Part shown: one piece after another, positions 24,797 to 33,803 of the stretch | Layout: each line of letters opens with the position of its first letter | Numbering within the stretch: position 1 is the stretch's first letter | NCBI GenBank assembly: GCA_963742865.1 | Contig: CAVUNW010000088.1 | Span: 124,001-188,000 of the forward strand | Reading direction: 5' to 3' | Source: Bog-532 sp963742865 | Lineage (GTDB): Bacteria; Actinomycetota; Actinomycetes; Streptosporangiales; Streptosporangiaceae | Length of the DNA: 64,000 nucleotides | Notes under the pieces: model-generated | Seen by the model: the letters and a program-made list of their open reading frames with translations, nothing else | Databases searched by the model: none | Told to the model about the DNA's origin: nothing | Position numbers and translations under genes: made by a program

Positions 24797-27049
24797 TCAG
24801 GACGACTGGCCCTTGATCGGCATCTCGAACCAGACGGCCTTGCCGTTCCGCGTCGGCCGCGATCCCCACCGGGTGGCAAGCTGCTCCACCAGGTACAGGC
24901 CCCGGCCGCCCTCGTCGCTTTCCTCGGCCGACTGGATCCGCGGCAGCCGCATATCCGGATCGAAAACCTCGACCCAGACGGCCGCTGAGCCACGCCGCAG
25001 CCGCATCGCGAAGTCCTTCGGCGCCGCGGGGGCGGAATTGTCCGTGGCCGGCTCTGGCATGTCCCACGGCCTGGGCGAAACGAGCGGCGCGGCGGCCACG
25101 GCACCCACCGGGACGTCGCCGAACTCACGGCGCGGGCTGGCCGCGGCCGACGTGTGCAGGACGGCGTTGGTCACAACCTCGGAGACCAGCAGGCACGCCA
25201 GCTCGGCCTGAGCGCTGTCCATTCCCCACTCCCGGAACGCCTGCAGCGCCATCCGCCGTGCTTCGGAGACCATCACCGGCTCGGCGGGGAAGACCCGCTC
25301 ACGCGCGTCGAGCTCGCCGGGAAGGGACCGGGCCACGAGGATCGCCATGTCATCGTCGATATCGCCGGGGACCGACGCTTCCGCCGCCCGGGCGATCGCG
25401 TCGGCGCCACCGTCCGCGGCCGCGCTGACCGCGCGGCACAGCATGCCGAGCGCCTCTTCCTCGGTGTAGTGACCGGAGCCATCGGCGCGGACCCGGCGGT
25501 CGGTCAGGCCGTCGGTGTAGAGAACCAGGGTGGCGCCCGGCGGGAGGATGAGCGACTCCTCCCGGTACGTCGGCAGCCCGCTGATGCCCTTGCCGCGCAC
25601 CCCGAGCAGGACGCCCTTTTCGCCGATCTGCATCTGCTGCGCCTCGCCGCCGACCACGAGGAGCGGCGCGTCATGACCGGCGTTCGCGAAGGACAGCTCG
25701 CGGGACCACGGATCGTAGACGAAGTAGGTGCAGCTCACCGTGGGCGGGTCCGCGCTCAGCAGTCCCCGGCCGTCGCCAGGCGTCATGGAGCGGCACCACT
25801 CGTCCAGCTTGCGGAGAATGTCCGCCGGGGCCTTCTCGTCCTGCGCGAACGCGCGCAGCGCGGCCCGCAGCTGTCCCATGATGGCGGCCGCGCGGGCCCC
25901 CCGGCCCTCGACGTCGCCGATGGCAATGCCCACCCGCCCGGCGGCGAGCGGGATGACGTCGTACCAGTCGCCACCCACCTGGGTCTGGATGCCCTGGCCG
26001 TGGGTCTCCAGCGGCTCAGCCGGCACGTAGCGGCAGGCCACCTCGAGCCCGTCCAGCTGCGGAAGTTCCTGGGGCAGCAGGCTCTTCTGGAACACCAGCG
26101 CCGTATGCCGCTCCGCCTCGAACAGCATCGCGTTGTCGATGGCGATCGCGATCCGGCTGGCGATCGCGCCGAACAGGTCGCGGTCGTCGGGGCCGTACCG
26201 CCGGCCCGGCAGGCCGGTGAGCCCCGACAGGGCCAGGCTCATGACCCCGAGCAGCTCACCACGGGCGTACAGCGGGAGCGCGATCACCGAGGCCATCCCG
26301 ACGTCGTGACTGGCCCGGAGGCTGTCCACACTGGGCGCGGGGTAGTCCTCCTCCGTCAGGTCCGCGACGACGATGATCTCCGGTCGGGCCATGGCCTGCT
26401 GGCAGAAATGGCCCTCCGGATACCGCACCTGCTCCCCGACGGGAGTCCACGCACCGGGCGGGGGCTCCCAGCCGCCGGCGTTGGTCTGTACCCGCCGGAT
26501 CAGCTTGTCGCCCTGGAAGAGGTCGATGAAGCAGTGGTCGGCAAACTGCGGGACGAGCATCTCGGTGACGTGCCGGAGGGTCGCGCCCAGTTCCAGCGAG
26601 CCGCCCAGCCGCTCGCCGATCCGCTCCAGCAGCCCGATCCGGTTCCGCTCCGCGAGCGTGCCCTGGCCGGCTTCCCGCGCAAAGATGGAGATCCCGTCGA
26701 TGGCGCCGGATGGGTGACGCAGCGGCACGGCGTAGGCGCGGACCAGCAAGCTCGAACCGTTGTCGCCGGAGCTGGCGAAGGTTCCCTCCCACGGCCGCCC
26801 GTGCAGCACGCACCGGGCCAGCCCGGCGAGCTTGTCCTGGTCGCCGGCCGCGAACCCGATAGTGAGCACGGACTGCCCGGTGAACCGCGCCAGGTCGCCG
26901 CGTACGCCCAGCAGCCGGGCAGCGTACGCGTTGACGTATCGCAGGTTGCACCGCCGGTCGGTGACGATGACGGCCATCTCCGCCTGGTCCAGGAGCATCT
27001 CCGCGGGCAGGGACGACGACTCACCCGCGACGTCCGGCCACGGTTTCAT
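24797..27049 (-). CDS. PAS-GAF-SpoIIE phosphatase with C-terminal anti-sigma-type kinase domain
   Basis: A 750-residue signalling protein. Order: PAS (about 20-130, AVIVTDRRCNLRYVNAYAARLLG), GAF (about 160-310), PP2C/SpoIIE phosphatase (about 330-560, with GGDWYDVIPL, IGDVEGRGARAAAIMGQLR and LVLYTDGLTDRR), and an HATPase of the RsbW type (about 580-750, LACLLVSEVVTNAVLH, GRGLYLVEQLATRWG). Such proteins dephosphorylate anti-anti-sigma factors and phosphorylate them as switch kinases in actinobacterial stress and development. No partner anti-sigma antagonist is encoded nearby. Cytoplasmic, ATG start at 27049. Confidence 0.9.
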   Translation of the reverse strand: MKPWPDVAGESSSLPAEMLLDQAEMAVIVTDRRCNLRYVNAYAARLLGVRGDLARFTGQSVLTIGFAAGDQDKLAGLARCVLHGRPWEGTFASSGDNGSSLLVRAYAVPLRHPSGAIDGISIFAREAGQGTLAERNRIGLLERIGERLGGSLELGATLRHVTEMLVPQFADHCFIDLFQGDKLIRRVQTNAGGWEPPPGAWTPVGEQVRYPEGHFCQQAMARPEIIVVADLTEEDYPAPSVDSLRASHDVGMASVIALPLYARGELLGVMSLALSGLTGLPGRRYGPDDRDLFGAIASRIAIAIDNAMLFEAERHTALVFQKSLLPQELPQLDGLEVACRYVPAEPLETHGQGIQTQVGGDWYDVIPLAAGRVGIAIGDVEGRGARAAAIMGQLRAALRAFAQDEKAPADILRKLDEWCRSMTPGDGRGLLSADPPTVSCTYFVYDPWSRELSFANAGHDAPLLVVGGEAQQMQIGEKGVLLGVRGKGISGLPTYREESLILPPGATLVLYTDGLTDRRVRADGSGHYTEEEALGMLCRAVSAAADGGADAIARAAEASVPGDIDDDMAILVARSLPGELDARERVFPAEPVMVSEARRMALQAFREWGMDSAQAELACLLVSEVVTNAVLHTSAAASPRREFGDVPVGAVAAAPLVSPRPWDMPEPATDNSAPAAPKDFAMRLRRGSAAVWVEVFDPDMRLPRIQSAEESDEGGRGLYLVEQLATRWGSRPTRNGKAVWFEMPIKGQSS

Positions 27050-27133
27050 ATCCTCGCTCCATAGCCCGGGGTCGGGCAGCTGCGGACGGCTCCGCTGACG
27101 GACACGGCCGCACCCGCCCGTGCCTGGTTCCGG

Positions 27134-27853
27134 TTACGGCTGTGACACGAAAACGTGCGCGGCAATGTCGCGGGGCAGGTCCGTCCCGGCACCATCAGGA
27201 CTGTCGCCACACGTCACTCGCACACCATCGTCGCTTGCCGCGAGCATTACCTCACGTCCGGGTTGTATCCCGGTGCGCTTGAGTTTAAGCATCAGAACCA
27301 GATCGCTCTGGATCTGTTCGCTAATCCGCTGCACCACCACCGCGGCTGGCTCCGGCACGGCGACCTTGGTCATCGCCTCCCCGCCGCCGGCCGCAGCGTC
27401 CGCGATCTGCTCTTTGGCCTGCGGTGGTATCCCCAGCTCATCCAGGCCGGGGATCACGTTCCCATGCGGGCAGCGGACCGGGTACCCGAGCAATTCGAAC
27501 AGGCGCCGCTCCACGCTTTCGGAGATCACATGCTCCCAGCGGCACGCCTCGATGTGGACTTCCTCCCAGGGCAGCTCGATGACGCCCACGAGGAGGCACT
27601 CGGCCAGCCGGTGCTTACGCATCACCCTGGTCGCCAGGGTCCGGCCGACGTCGCTGAGGGACAGCTGGCGGTCACCGGCGACGTGCAGCAGCCCGTCGCG
27701 CTCCATCCGGGCCACAGTCTGGCTGACGGTCGGCCCGCTCTGGGCCAGCCGCTCGGCGATACGGGCACGCAGCGGGACGATGCCCTCCTCTTCCAGCTCG
27801 AAGACGGTACGGAGGTACATCTCGGTCGTATCGATAAGCCCCTGGGCGGTCAC
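27134..27853 (-). CDS. DtxR/IdeR-family metal-dependent repressor
   Basis: Starts at the GTG at 27853 (nine bases after AGGAGG); a GTG at 27859 is too close to the ribosome site. N-terminal winged helix (GLIDTTEMYLRTVFELEEEG, ARIAERLAQSGPTVSQTVARM), then the dimer/metal domain with LAECLLVGVIELPWEEVHIEAC and HVISESVERRL, where Glu, Cys and His residues form the iron/manganese sites. The C-terminal SH3-like part is short, with KLKRTGIQPGREVML. About 239 residues. Likely an iron- or manganese-sensing repressor; targets not visible here. Confidence 0.9.
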   Translation of the reverse strand: MTAQGLIDTTEMYLRTVFELEEEGIVPLRARIAERLAQSGPTVSQTVARMERDGLLHVAGDRQLSLSDVGRTLATRVMRKHRLAECLLVGVIELPWEEVHIEACRWEHVISESVERRLFELLGYPVRCPHGNVIPGLDELGIPPQAKEQIADAAAGGGEAMTKVAVPEPAAVVVQRISEQIQSDLVLMLKLKRTGIQPGREVMLAASDDGVRVTCGDSPDGAGTDLPRDIAAHVFVSQP

Positions 27854-27949
27854 CTGCACATTCCTCCTGCTGTGATGCTATGCCGCGCGGGCACCTGGGC
27901 GAACCCGGTCCGGCCGCACCCAGCCGCCGCCGGCACCCGATCTGGCGGG

Positions 27950-28606
27950 TTAGGGCGAAACCCGCTCGATGACCCAGCCGCCGGGGGTTCGGCGGTACCG
28001 GAACCGGTCGTGGAGCCGGCTCTCCCGTGACTGCCAGAACTCGATGGTCTGCGGAACGAGCCGGTAACCGCCCCAGAAGTCCGGCATCGGCACCTCGGTG
28101 CCCGCCGGCCAGCGCCGTTCAAGCTCGGCCACGCGATCGTCGAGTTCCGCGCGTGACGCCAGGACCTGGGACTGCCTGCTGGCCCACGCCCCGATCTGCG
28201 ACCCACGAGGCCGGGACCGGAAGTAGGGCTCGCTCTCCGCGGTGGACAGCGCGCTGACCGGACCCTCGATCGTCGCCTGGCGCCCCAGCGCGTACCAGGG
28301 GAACAGCGCGCAGGCCCAGGAATTCCCGGCCAGGTCGGCGCCCTTGCGGGACGTCCGGTTCGTGTAGAAGACGAATCCGGCACTGTCGTGCGCCTTGAGC
28401 AGCACGGTCCGGGCCCGGGGGTGCCCTTCGGCCGAGACGGTGGCCAGCACCATGGCGTTGGGTTCCGGGAGGCCGTCCTGCACGGCGTCAGAGAGCCAGC
28501 CGGAGAACTGCTCGACGGGATCGCGTGCGAGCATATCCTCGGAAAGGGACCGGGAACCATCGTCCGGATAGGCACCGGAGCCTTCGCCACGCTGGGTCGT
28601 CTTCAT
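27950..28606 (-). CDS. pdxH: Pyridoxamine 5'-phosphate oxidase
   Basis: A 218-residue FMN enzyme that oxidises pyridoxine or pyridoxamine phosphate to PLP. Seen: DPVEQFSGWLSDAVQDGLPE, NAMVLATVSAEGHPRARTVL, GFVFYTNRTSRKGADLAGN (FMN phosphate site), ESEPYFRSRPRGSQIGAWAS and the C-terminal FWQSRESRLHDRFRYRR. Full length. Divergent from citrate synthase, a conserved actinobacterial pairing. PLP made here is the cofactor of SerC encoded at 30107. Confidence 0.95.
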   Translation of the reverse strand: MKTTQRGEGSGAYPDDGSRSLSEDMLARDPVEQFSGWLSDAVQDGLPEPNAMVLATVSAEGHPRARTVLLKAHDSAGFVFYTNRTSRKGADLAGNSWACALFPWYALGRQATIEGPVSALSTAESEPYFRSRPRGSQIGAWASRQSQVLASRAELDDRVAELERRWPAGTEVPMPDFWGGYRLVPQTIEFWQSRESRLHDRFRYRRTPGGWVIERVSP

Positions 28607-28843
28607 AAGTAACGATCCTCACATTGCTGTCGGCTACCGCTAAGTAGGTCTGGCGATATTGAATAAGAGAACCGAGGTACTGCGCGGTCTGGAGCCCGCG
28701 CGGCCCTTTCGCGTGCCCTGGTCGGGCTGCCGTGCGCACCCGATGCGGGCCACGGCAGGACCGTCACGGCTGTAGCGCCCGGACGCACAACGCCCGTCTG
28801 CGCACAAGCCGGCGCGCCGTCCCGCAAGCAGAAGGAGACACCG

Positions 28844-29950
28844 ATGTCCGACTTCAAGCCAGGGCTGGAAGGCGTCATCGCCTTCGAGTCCGAGATCGCC
28901 GAGCCTGACAAGGAGGGCGGCTCGCTCCGGTATCGCGGGGTGGATATCGAGGAACTGACGGGCCACGTCTCGTTCGGCCACGTGTGGGGCCTCCTGGTCG
29001 ATAACTCTTTTACCCCCGGGCTCCCCCCGGCCGAGGCCTTCGCTCTCCCGGTGCACTCCGGCGACACCCGGGTCGACGTGCAGAGTGCCCTGGCCACGCT
29101 GGCTCCGGCGTGGGGCATCAGGCAACTGCTCGACAGTAGCGACGACGAGGCCCGGGACAATCTTGCCCGGATCTCCGTGACCGCGCAGTCGTTTGTGGCC
29201 CAGTCGGCCCGGGGCCTCAGCGCCCCGATGGTGCCCCAGAACCGGGTGGATGAGGGGAAGACGATAGCCGAGCAGTTCATGATCCGCTGGCGGGGCGAGC
29301 CCGATCCACGGCACGTCAAGGCGGTCGACGCCTACTGGGTGTCGGCGGCCGAGCACGGCATGAACGCCTCCACGTTCACCGCCCGCGTCATCGCCTCGAC
29401 CGGCGCCGACGCGGCGGCAGCGATGTCGGGCGCCGTCGGCGCCATGTCCGGGCCGCTGCACGGCGGCGCGCCGGCGCGCGTGCTGCACATGGTCGAAGGG
29501 GTGGAGCGGACCGGTGACGCGGACGCCTACGTGAAGTTGGTGCTGGACCGGGGCGAACGGCTGATGGGCTTCGGGCACCGCGTGTACCGCGCCGAAGACC
29601 CGCGGGCCCGCGTGCTGCGCCGGACCGCCAAGGAACTGGGCGCGCCCCGCTACGAGGTGGCCCTGGCCCTGGAGAACGCTGCCCTCGCGGAGCTGCGAGC
29701 GCGCCGGCCCGACCGGGTGCTCGAGACCAACGTGGAGTTCTGGGCCGCCATCGTCCTCGACTTCGCCGAGGTCCCGGCCAGCATGTTCACCTCGATGTTC
29801 ACCTGCGCGCGCACCGCGGGATGGGCCGCGCACATCCTGGAGCAGAAGCGCACCGGCCGGCTGGTCCGGCCCAGCGCCCGGTACGTCGGACCGGCGGCCC
29901 GCCCGGTGCGCGAGGTACCCGGCGCCGACAGCGTGATCGACAAGGTCTGA
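28844..29950 (+). CDS. citA: Citrate synthase (citrate synthase 2 type)
   Basis: A 368-residue citrate synthase family member starting at the ATG after AAGGAG. The N-terminus MSDFKPGLEGVIAFESEIAE and YRGVDIEELTGHVSF are typical of the actinobacterial second citrate synthase. Catalytic histidines and aspartate lie in AAEHGMNASTF, GFGHRVYRAEDPRA and ETNVEFWAAIVLDF. It condenses acetyl-CoA and oxaloacetate. A strong hairpin follows the stop. 2-Methylcitrate synthase activity cannot be excluded from sequence. Confidence 0.92.
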   Translation: MSDFKPGLEGVIAFESEIAEPDKEGGSLRYRGVDIEELTGHVSFGHVWGLLVDNSFTPGLPPAEAFALPVHSGDTRVDVQSALATLAPAWGIRQLLDSSDDEARDNLARISVTAQSFVAQSARGLSAPMVPQNRVDEGKTIAEQFMIRWRGEPDPRHVKAVDAYWVSAAEHGMNASTFTARVIASTGADAAAAMSGAVGAMSGPLHGGAPARVLHMVEGVERTGDADAYVKLVLDRGERLMGFGHRVYRAEDPRARVLRRTAKELGAPRYEVALALENAALAELRARRPDRVLETNVEFWAAIVLDFAEVPASMFTSMFTCARTAGWAAHILEQKRTGRLVRPSARYVGPAARPVREVPGADSVIDKV

Positions 29951-29974
29951 GCCGCGCTTCCCTGCGGATCTACC

Positions 29975-30010
29975 GCCGGGCGCCCCGGGCTGAGCCCCGG
30001 GGCGCCCGGC
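29975..30010 (+). terminator. Terminator hairpin after citrate synthase
   Basis: GCCGGGCGCCCCGGG (29975-29989) and CCCGGGGCGCCCGGC (29996-30010) form a perfect 15-bp stem with a six-base loop. No T-run follows, as is common for actinobacterial terminators. It lies 25 bases after the citA stop. Confidence 0.75.
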
Positions 30011-30106
30011 GCGGTTCCGGCGGGCGCCTGGTTCAGGCTGCGCCGGGGCGGGGCCGGGACCGGCTTGGCGCCTGGGCCAGTGACCGGCCGCGGATAGGCT
30101 GGCGCG

Positions 30107-31222
30107 GTGAGCAGCGTCAGCATCCCTCCCGAGATCAGGCCCGCGGACGGCAGGTTCGGCAGCGGGCCGTCAAAGGTACGCGCGGACCAGGTGACGGCGC
30201 TCGCCCAGTCCGGCCGCACGTATCTGGGCACCTCGCACCGGCAGGCGCCCGTCCGGTCCCTGGTGGGGCGGATCCGGGCCGGTCTGGCCGCGCTCTTCGC
30301 GCTCCCGGAGGATTTCGCGGTCGTCCTCGGCAACGGCGGGACGACCGCCTTCTGGGACGCCGCCGCCTTCGGGCTGATCCGTTCCCGTTCCCAGCACCTG
30401 ACGTTCGGTGAATTCTCCGCCAAGTTCGCCACGGTGGTAGCGGACGCGCCGTGGCTCGGTACTCCGGCGGTGATCGAATCCGCGCCGGGCCGCCACCCGC
30501 TGGCCGCGGCCGAACCCGGGGTGGACGCATACGCCCTCACCCACAACGAGACCTCGACCGGGGTGGCGATGCCGGTCCGACGGGTCCCGGGCGCGGATCC
30601 GGGTTCGCTGATCCTGGTCGACGCGACCAGCGCCGCAGGCGGCCTCCCCGTCGATCCGGACGACTTCGACGTGTACTACTTCGCGCCGCAAAAGTGCTTC
30701 GGCGCCGACGGCGGCCTGTGGATCGCCCTCATGTCGCCCGCCGCCGCCGGCCGGGTGGCCGAGATCGCGGCGACAGGCCGTTACGTGCCCGGCTCCCTCT
30801 CGCTGCCGATCGCGATGGAGAACTCGGCCAAGGACCAGACGTACAACACCCCGTCCGTGGCGACCCTGCTGCTGCTGGCGGACCAGATCGACTGGATGCT
30901 GGCCCACGGCGGGCTGGCCTGGACGACGGCACGGACCGCCGACTCGGCCGCGCGCCTGTACACCTGGGCCGAGAAGACGCCGTACACCTCGCCGTTCGTC
31001 GCCGACCCGGCTCAGCGTTCACAGGTGGTCGGCACGATCGACTTCACCGGCGTCGACGCGGCGGCCGTCGCCACGGCGCTGCGCGCGAACGGCATCGTGG
31101 ACACCGAGCCGTACCGCAAGCTGGGACGCAATCAGCTTCGCGTCGGGATGTTCCCCTCCGTCGACCCCGCCGACGTAGAGGCCCTGACCGCCTGCATCGA
31201 CTACGTGGTCGAGCGCCTCTGA
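30107..31222 (+). CDS. serC: Phosphoserine transaminase
   Basis: A 371-residue class V PLP aminotransferase of the actinobacterial SerC type: IRPADGRFGSGPSKVR at the N-terminus, GTSHRQAPVRSLVGRI, LGNGGTTAFWDAAAFGL and the Schiff-base lysine in YYFAPQKCFGADGGLW. It converts 3-phosphohydroxypyruvate and glutamate to phosphoserine. GTG start at 30107. Follows citA on the same strand but after a terminator hairpin, so probably separately transcribed. Confidence 0.94.
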   Translation: MSSVSIPPEIRPADGRFGSGPSKVRADQVTALAQSGRTYLGTSHRQAPVRSLVGRIRAGLAALFALPEDFAVVLGNGGTTAFWDAAAFGLIRSRSQHLTFGEFSAKFATVVADAPWLGTPAVIESAPGRHPLAAAEPGVDAYALTHNETSTGVAMPVRRVPGADPGSLILVDATSAAGGLPVDPDDFDVYYFAPQKCFGADGGLWIALMSPAAAGRVAEIAATGRYVPGSLSLPIAMENSAKDQTYNTPSVATLLLLADQIDWMLAHGGLAWTTARTADSAARLYTWAEKTPYTSPFVADPAQRSQVVGTIDFTGVDAAAVATALRANGIVDTEPYRKLGRNQLRVGMFPSVDPADVEALTACIDYVVERL

Positions 31223-31234
31223 GAGGGCGGCCCC

Positions 31235-31283
31235 ATCCGGCTAGCACGGTCCGGCTAGCACGGTCAGCCAGCACTGTCCGGCA
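31235..31283. repeat. Short tandem repeat after serC
   Basis: CCGGCTAGCACGGT occurs twice in tandem, followed by a degenerate third unit GTCAGCCAGCACTGTCCGG. The block sits in the 167-base gap before the SnoaL-like gene. No function assigned. Confidence 0.6.
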
Positions 31284-31284
31284 G

Positions 31285-31323
31285 GGGGAGAGTCTGCCCG
31301 GGGAGCAACGGTTGACTCTCCCC
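31285..31323. promoter_or_regulatory. Inverted repeat before the SnoaL-like gene
   Basis: GGGGAGAGTC (31285-31294) and GACTCTCCCC (31314-31323) are perfect 10-bp arms around 19 bases. A TTGACT within the right arm could be a -35 element. It may act as an operator for the gene at 31390 or as a terminator for serC; no T-run is present. Confidence 0.4.
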
Positions 31324-31389
31324 TGGCGAGAGCGGCGACGGTGGTCATACCAGCCACACGGCTAATCCCGACGAGGAAGGGCAGATCTC

Positions 31390-31749
31390 ATGGCCACCGA
31401 ACTGACCGGGGTCGTCGCCGACCACATCGCCGCCGTCAACGCCTTCGACACGGACGCGATCGTCGCCACCTTCGCCAGCGACGCCTACGTCAACGACGCG
31501 CACCGCGAGATCGCGGGCATCGAGGCGATCCGGCGATGGGTGGAGAAGGAAATGGTCGGCGACAAGGTGACCCTCGACGTGCAGGAAGTCGCCGACCACC
31601 ACGGCGACACCATCGTGCGCGCTGCCTACGACGGCGAGTACGACAAGACCAACCTGCCGGACCCGCTCATCATGTCGAATTACTTCGGCGTCCGGGACGG
31701 CAAGATCGTCAGCCTCGCGGTCATCCGCAACACGCCGTCCCCGTACTGA
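31390..31749 (+). CDS. SnoaL-like / NTF2-fold protein
   Basis: A 119-residue single-domain protein: a helical start (LTGVVADHIAAVNAFDTDAI) followed by the curved sheet with FASDAYVNDAHREIAG and YFGVRDGKIVSLAVIRN. The pattern fits polyketide-cyclase SnoaL-like NTF2 proteins. These range from cyclases to stress-related proteins of unknown role; no biosynthetic gene cluster surrounds it. ATG start after GAGGA. Confidence 0.8.
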   Translation: MATELTGVVADHIAAVNAFDTDAIVATFASDAYVNDAHREIAGIEAIRRWVEKEMVGDKVTLDVQEVADHHGDTIVRAAYDGEYDKTNLPDPLIMSNYFGVRDGKIVSLAVIRNTPSPY

Positions 31750-31775
31750 ACCGGCCACGGGGGGCCACACGCGGC

Positions 31776-31858
31776 TGAGCGCACCAGGGAGCGGCTCAGC
31801 GCACAGCGCGAGGCCTCAGCGCATAGCGTCCCGCTCAGCGCACCAGGGAGCCGATCAG
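31776..31858. repeat. CTCAGCGCA tandem repeat
   Basis: CTCAGCGCA (or TGAGCGCA) recurs about every 20 bases four times, twice followed by CCAGGGAGC. The block lies between the convergent SnoaL-like and thpR-operon ends and includes the stop of the small ORF at 31835. Confidence 0.55.
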
Positions 31859-31918
31859 AACGGTCAGCACCAGGAGCGCGAGCACAGCAGGCAGCAGCCA
31901 CCGGGGCACGCGGGTCAC
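31835..31918 (-). CDS. Possible 27-residue membrane peptide downstream of thpR
   Basis: A GTG at 31918, nine bases after the thpR stop, opens 27 codons. The product has a basic start (TRVPRW) followed by one hydrophobic helix (LLPAVLALLVLTVLIGSLV) and a terminal Arg. The ribosome site is weak. Position and clean helix suggest an operon-borne single-helix peptide, but chance is possible. Confidence 0.35.
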   Translation of the reverse strand: MTRVPRWLLPAVLALLVLTVLIGSLVR

Positions 31919-31927
31919 GTCCCGAGC

Positions 31928-32485
31928 CTATCGGCGGCCGAGCGGCCAGCTGCCCACGGGCGCGTAGCGGGGCTGGATCCCGGGGCGGCTGTGGATCAGG
32001 TGAACGTGATCGGCGGTCCAGGCCGGGCCACGGTACCCGCTCAGCGCCGCGATCAGGGCGCGGACATCGGCCGGGACGCGGCAGCGCGCCAGCGTGAGGT
32101 GCGGGCGGAACCGGCGGCCTTCATCCGGCGAGGGCGCCCCGGCGCGGCGGACGGCGGCCGCCACCGACGCGGCGAGGCCGGCTGCCTCGTGGACGTCACC
32201 ACTCAGGCCGCTCCAGAACACCCGGGCGCGGGTGGCCGAGGGGAAGGCCCCCGCGCCCGCGAACTCAAGGCGGAACTCATGGTGCCGCGCGATGGCCGGC
32301 TCCAGCCGTGGTGCCAGCTGGGGCGCCGTCGCCTCACTGACCTCGCCCAGGAAGGCCAGCGTGATATGCCAGGCGTCGCGGCCGTTCCAGCTCAGGCCGG
32401 GCCATCCGGCGCGCAGCGGGGCCACCGCGGCGTCCAGTTCGCCGAGCACCGCGGGCGGCGGCACCAGGGCGACGAACAGTCTCAT
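31928..32485 (-). CDS. thpR: RNA 2',3'-cyclic phosphodiesterase
   Basis: A 185-residue 2H phosphoesterase. The two catalytic tetrapeptides are seen in HITLAFLGEV and HLTLARC. MRLFVALVPPPAVLGELDA is the usual start. The family opens cyclic phosphates on RNA ends and was first described as a 2'-5' RNA ligase. The ATG at 32485 overlaps the stop of the upstream MFS gene (ATGA), so the two are coupled. Confidence 0.9.
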   Translation of the reverse strand: MRLFVALVPPPAVLGELDAAVAPLRAGWPGLSWNGRDAWHITLAFLGEVSEATAPQLAPRLEPAIARHHEFRLEFAGAGAFPSATRARVFWSGLSGDVHEAAGLAASVAAAVRRAGAPSPDEGRRFRPHLTLARCRVPADVRALIAALSGYRGPAWTADHVHLIHSRPGIQPRYAPVGSWPLGRR

Positions 32486-33729
32486 GCGCTCATTGGTAGC
32501 AGCTTCCGCCACAGCGGGCGCAGTCCGTCGCGCACGTTCGTCCCGGTGACGTGCGCCAGCACGATCCCCACCGCGATGGCCGCGACCGCCGAGATCACCC
32601 CGCCCGAGATCAGGCTCATCCGCGGGCCGAACTGCTCGGCCACCCAGCCGATGAGCGGGGACCCGATCGGCGCGCCGCCCAGGAACACCAGCATGTACAC
32701 GCCCATGACACGGCCGCGTATCTGCGGGTCCGTGCCGAGCTGGGTCGCGGAGTTCGCGGCCGTCGTATACATCACGACCGACAGGCCGGTCGGCAGCAGC
32801 AGCAGCAGGAACGCCCAGTACACGGGCATCAGCCCCGAGGCTGCCTCCAGGATGCCGAACGCCAGCGCCACCGCTACCTGCAGCCGGACCGATGGGTAGC
32901 GGCGCCGCGCCGCCAGCAGCGCACCTCCCAGCGCACCCGCCGCGTACGCGGTCGAGGCCAGGCCGAAGGCGCCCGCACCGGTGTGGAACACGCCGCGCGA
33001 CATCAGGGCCGTGGTGACCTGAAAATTCATGCCGAACGTAGCGACGAAGAAAAGCATCGTCATCGGCAGCCAGATCCGCGGTTCTCCCCTGAGGTAACGC
33101 AGCGTCTCGCGCACCTGGCCCCCGGCCCGCGCCGCCCGCACGGTGGGGGCGAGCTGGCCCGGGCGCATCAGCAGCAGCCCGGTGATCACCGCGCCGTACG
33201 ATGCGGCGTTGATCAGGAACGCGATGGGCGTGCCGACCAGGCCGATGATGATTCCCGCCAGCGCGGGGCCGGCAATCCGGGCCAGATTGAAGATGGCGCT
33301 GTTGAGCGCGATCGCGTTCGCCATGTCGGCCGGCCCGACCATCTCGGTCACGAAGGTCTGCCGGGTCGGATTGTCCACGACCGTGACCATGCCCAGCGCG
33401 AAAGCCAGCAGGTAGACGTGCCACAGCCGGACCGCTCCGGTGACCGCGAGGAGGCCGAGAATCAGCGCCAGGCCGCCCATGAGGCTCTGGGTGATCAGCA
33501 GAATGCGGCGCTTGCCGAACCGGTCGGCGATCGCGCCGCCCCACAGGCTGAACAGCAACAGCGGGAGGAACTGCAGGCCCGCAGCAATGCCGAGCGCCGA
33601 GCCGCTGCCGTGCGACAGGTCCAGCACCAGCCAGTCCTGCGCCGTCCGCTGCATCCACGTGCCGCTGTTGGAGACGACCTGCCCGGCCGCGAACAGGCGG
33701 TAATTATGGTTGCGGAGGGAGCTGAACAT
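32482..33729 (-). CDS. MFS transporter, EntS-like
   Basis: A 415-residue transporter beginning MFSSLRNHNYRLFAAGQ at the ATG at 33729, the characteristic start of the MFS_3/enterobactin-exporter-like family. About twelve helices; the loop GGAIADRFGKRRIL carries the family motif A. Substrate unknown. Encoded between a MarR regulator (74 bases upstream) and thpR, all on the minus strand, so the regulator probably controls it. Confidence 0.88.
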   Translation of the reverse strand: MFSSLRNHNYRLFAAGQVVSNSGTWMQRTAQDWLVLDLSHGSGSALGIAAGLQFLPLLLFSLWGGAIADRFGKRRILLITQSLMGGLALILGLLAVTGAVRLWHVYLLAFALGMVTVVDNPTRQTFVTEMVGPADMANAIALNSAIFNLARIAGPALAGIIIGLVGTPIAFLINAASYGAVITGLLLMRPGQLAPTVRAARAGGQVRETLRYLRGEPRIWLPMTMLFFVATFGMNFQVTTALMSRGVFHTGAGAFGLASTAYAAGALGGALLAARRRYPSVRLQVAVALAFGILEAASGLMPVYWAFLLLLLPTGLSVVMYTTAANSATQLGTDPQIRGRVMGVYMLVFLGGAPIGSPLIGWVAEQFGPRMSLISGGVISAVAAIAVGIVLAHVTGTNVRDGLRPLWRKLLPMSA

Positions 33730-33803
33730 CCGTCTGCGGCCGCGGGCCGGATCGGCGCGGAGCGCCGGGGCCGCGGGACCGGGACCTGCTGGGGCCGTCC
33801 GCC

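Noticed and set aside
25154..27064. 636-codon plus-strand frame over the SpoIIE gene
   Set aside because: Antisense of a clear PAS-GAF-SpoIIE protein.
28640..29833. 397-codon minus-strand frame over citA
   Set aside because: Antisense of citrate synthase without domain or start signal.
32486..33658. Upstream part of the long minus-strand frame ending in thpR
   Set aside because: Only the last 185 codons are ThpR; the rest is a shifted reading of the MFS gene.
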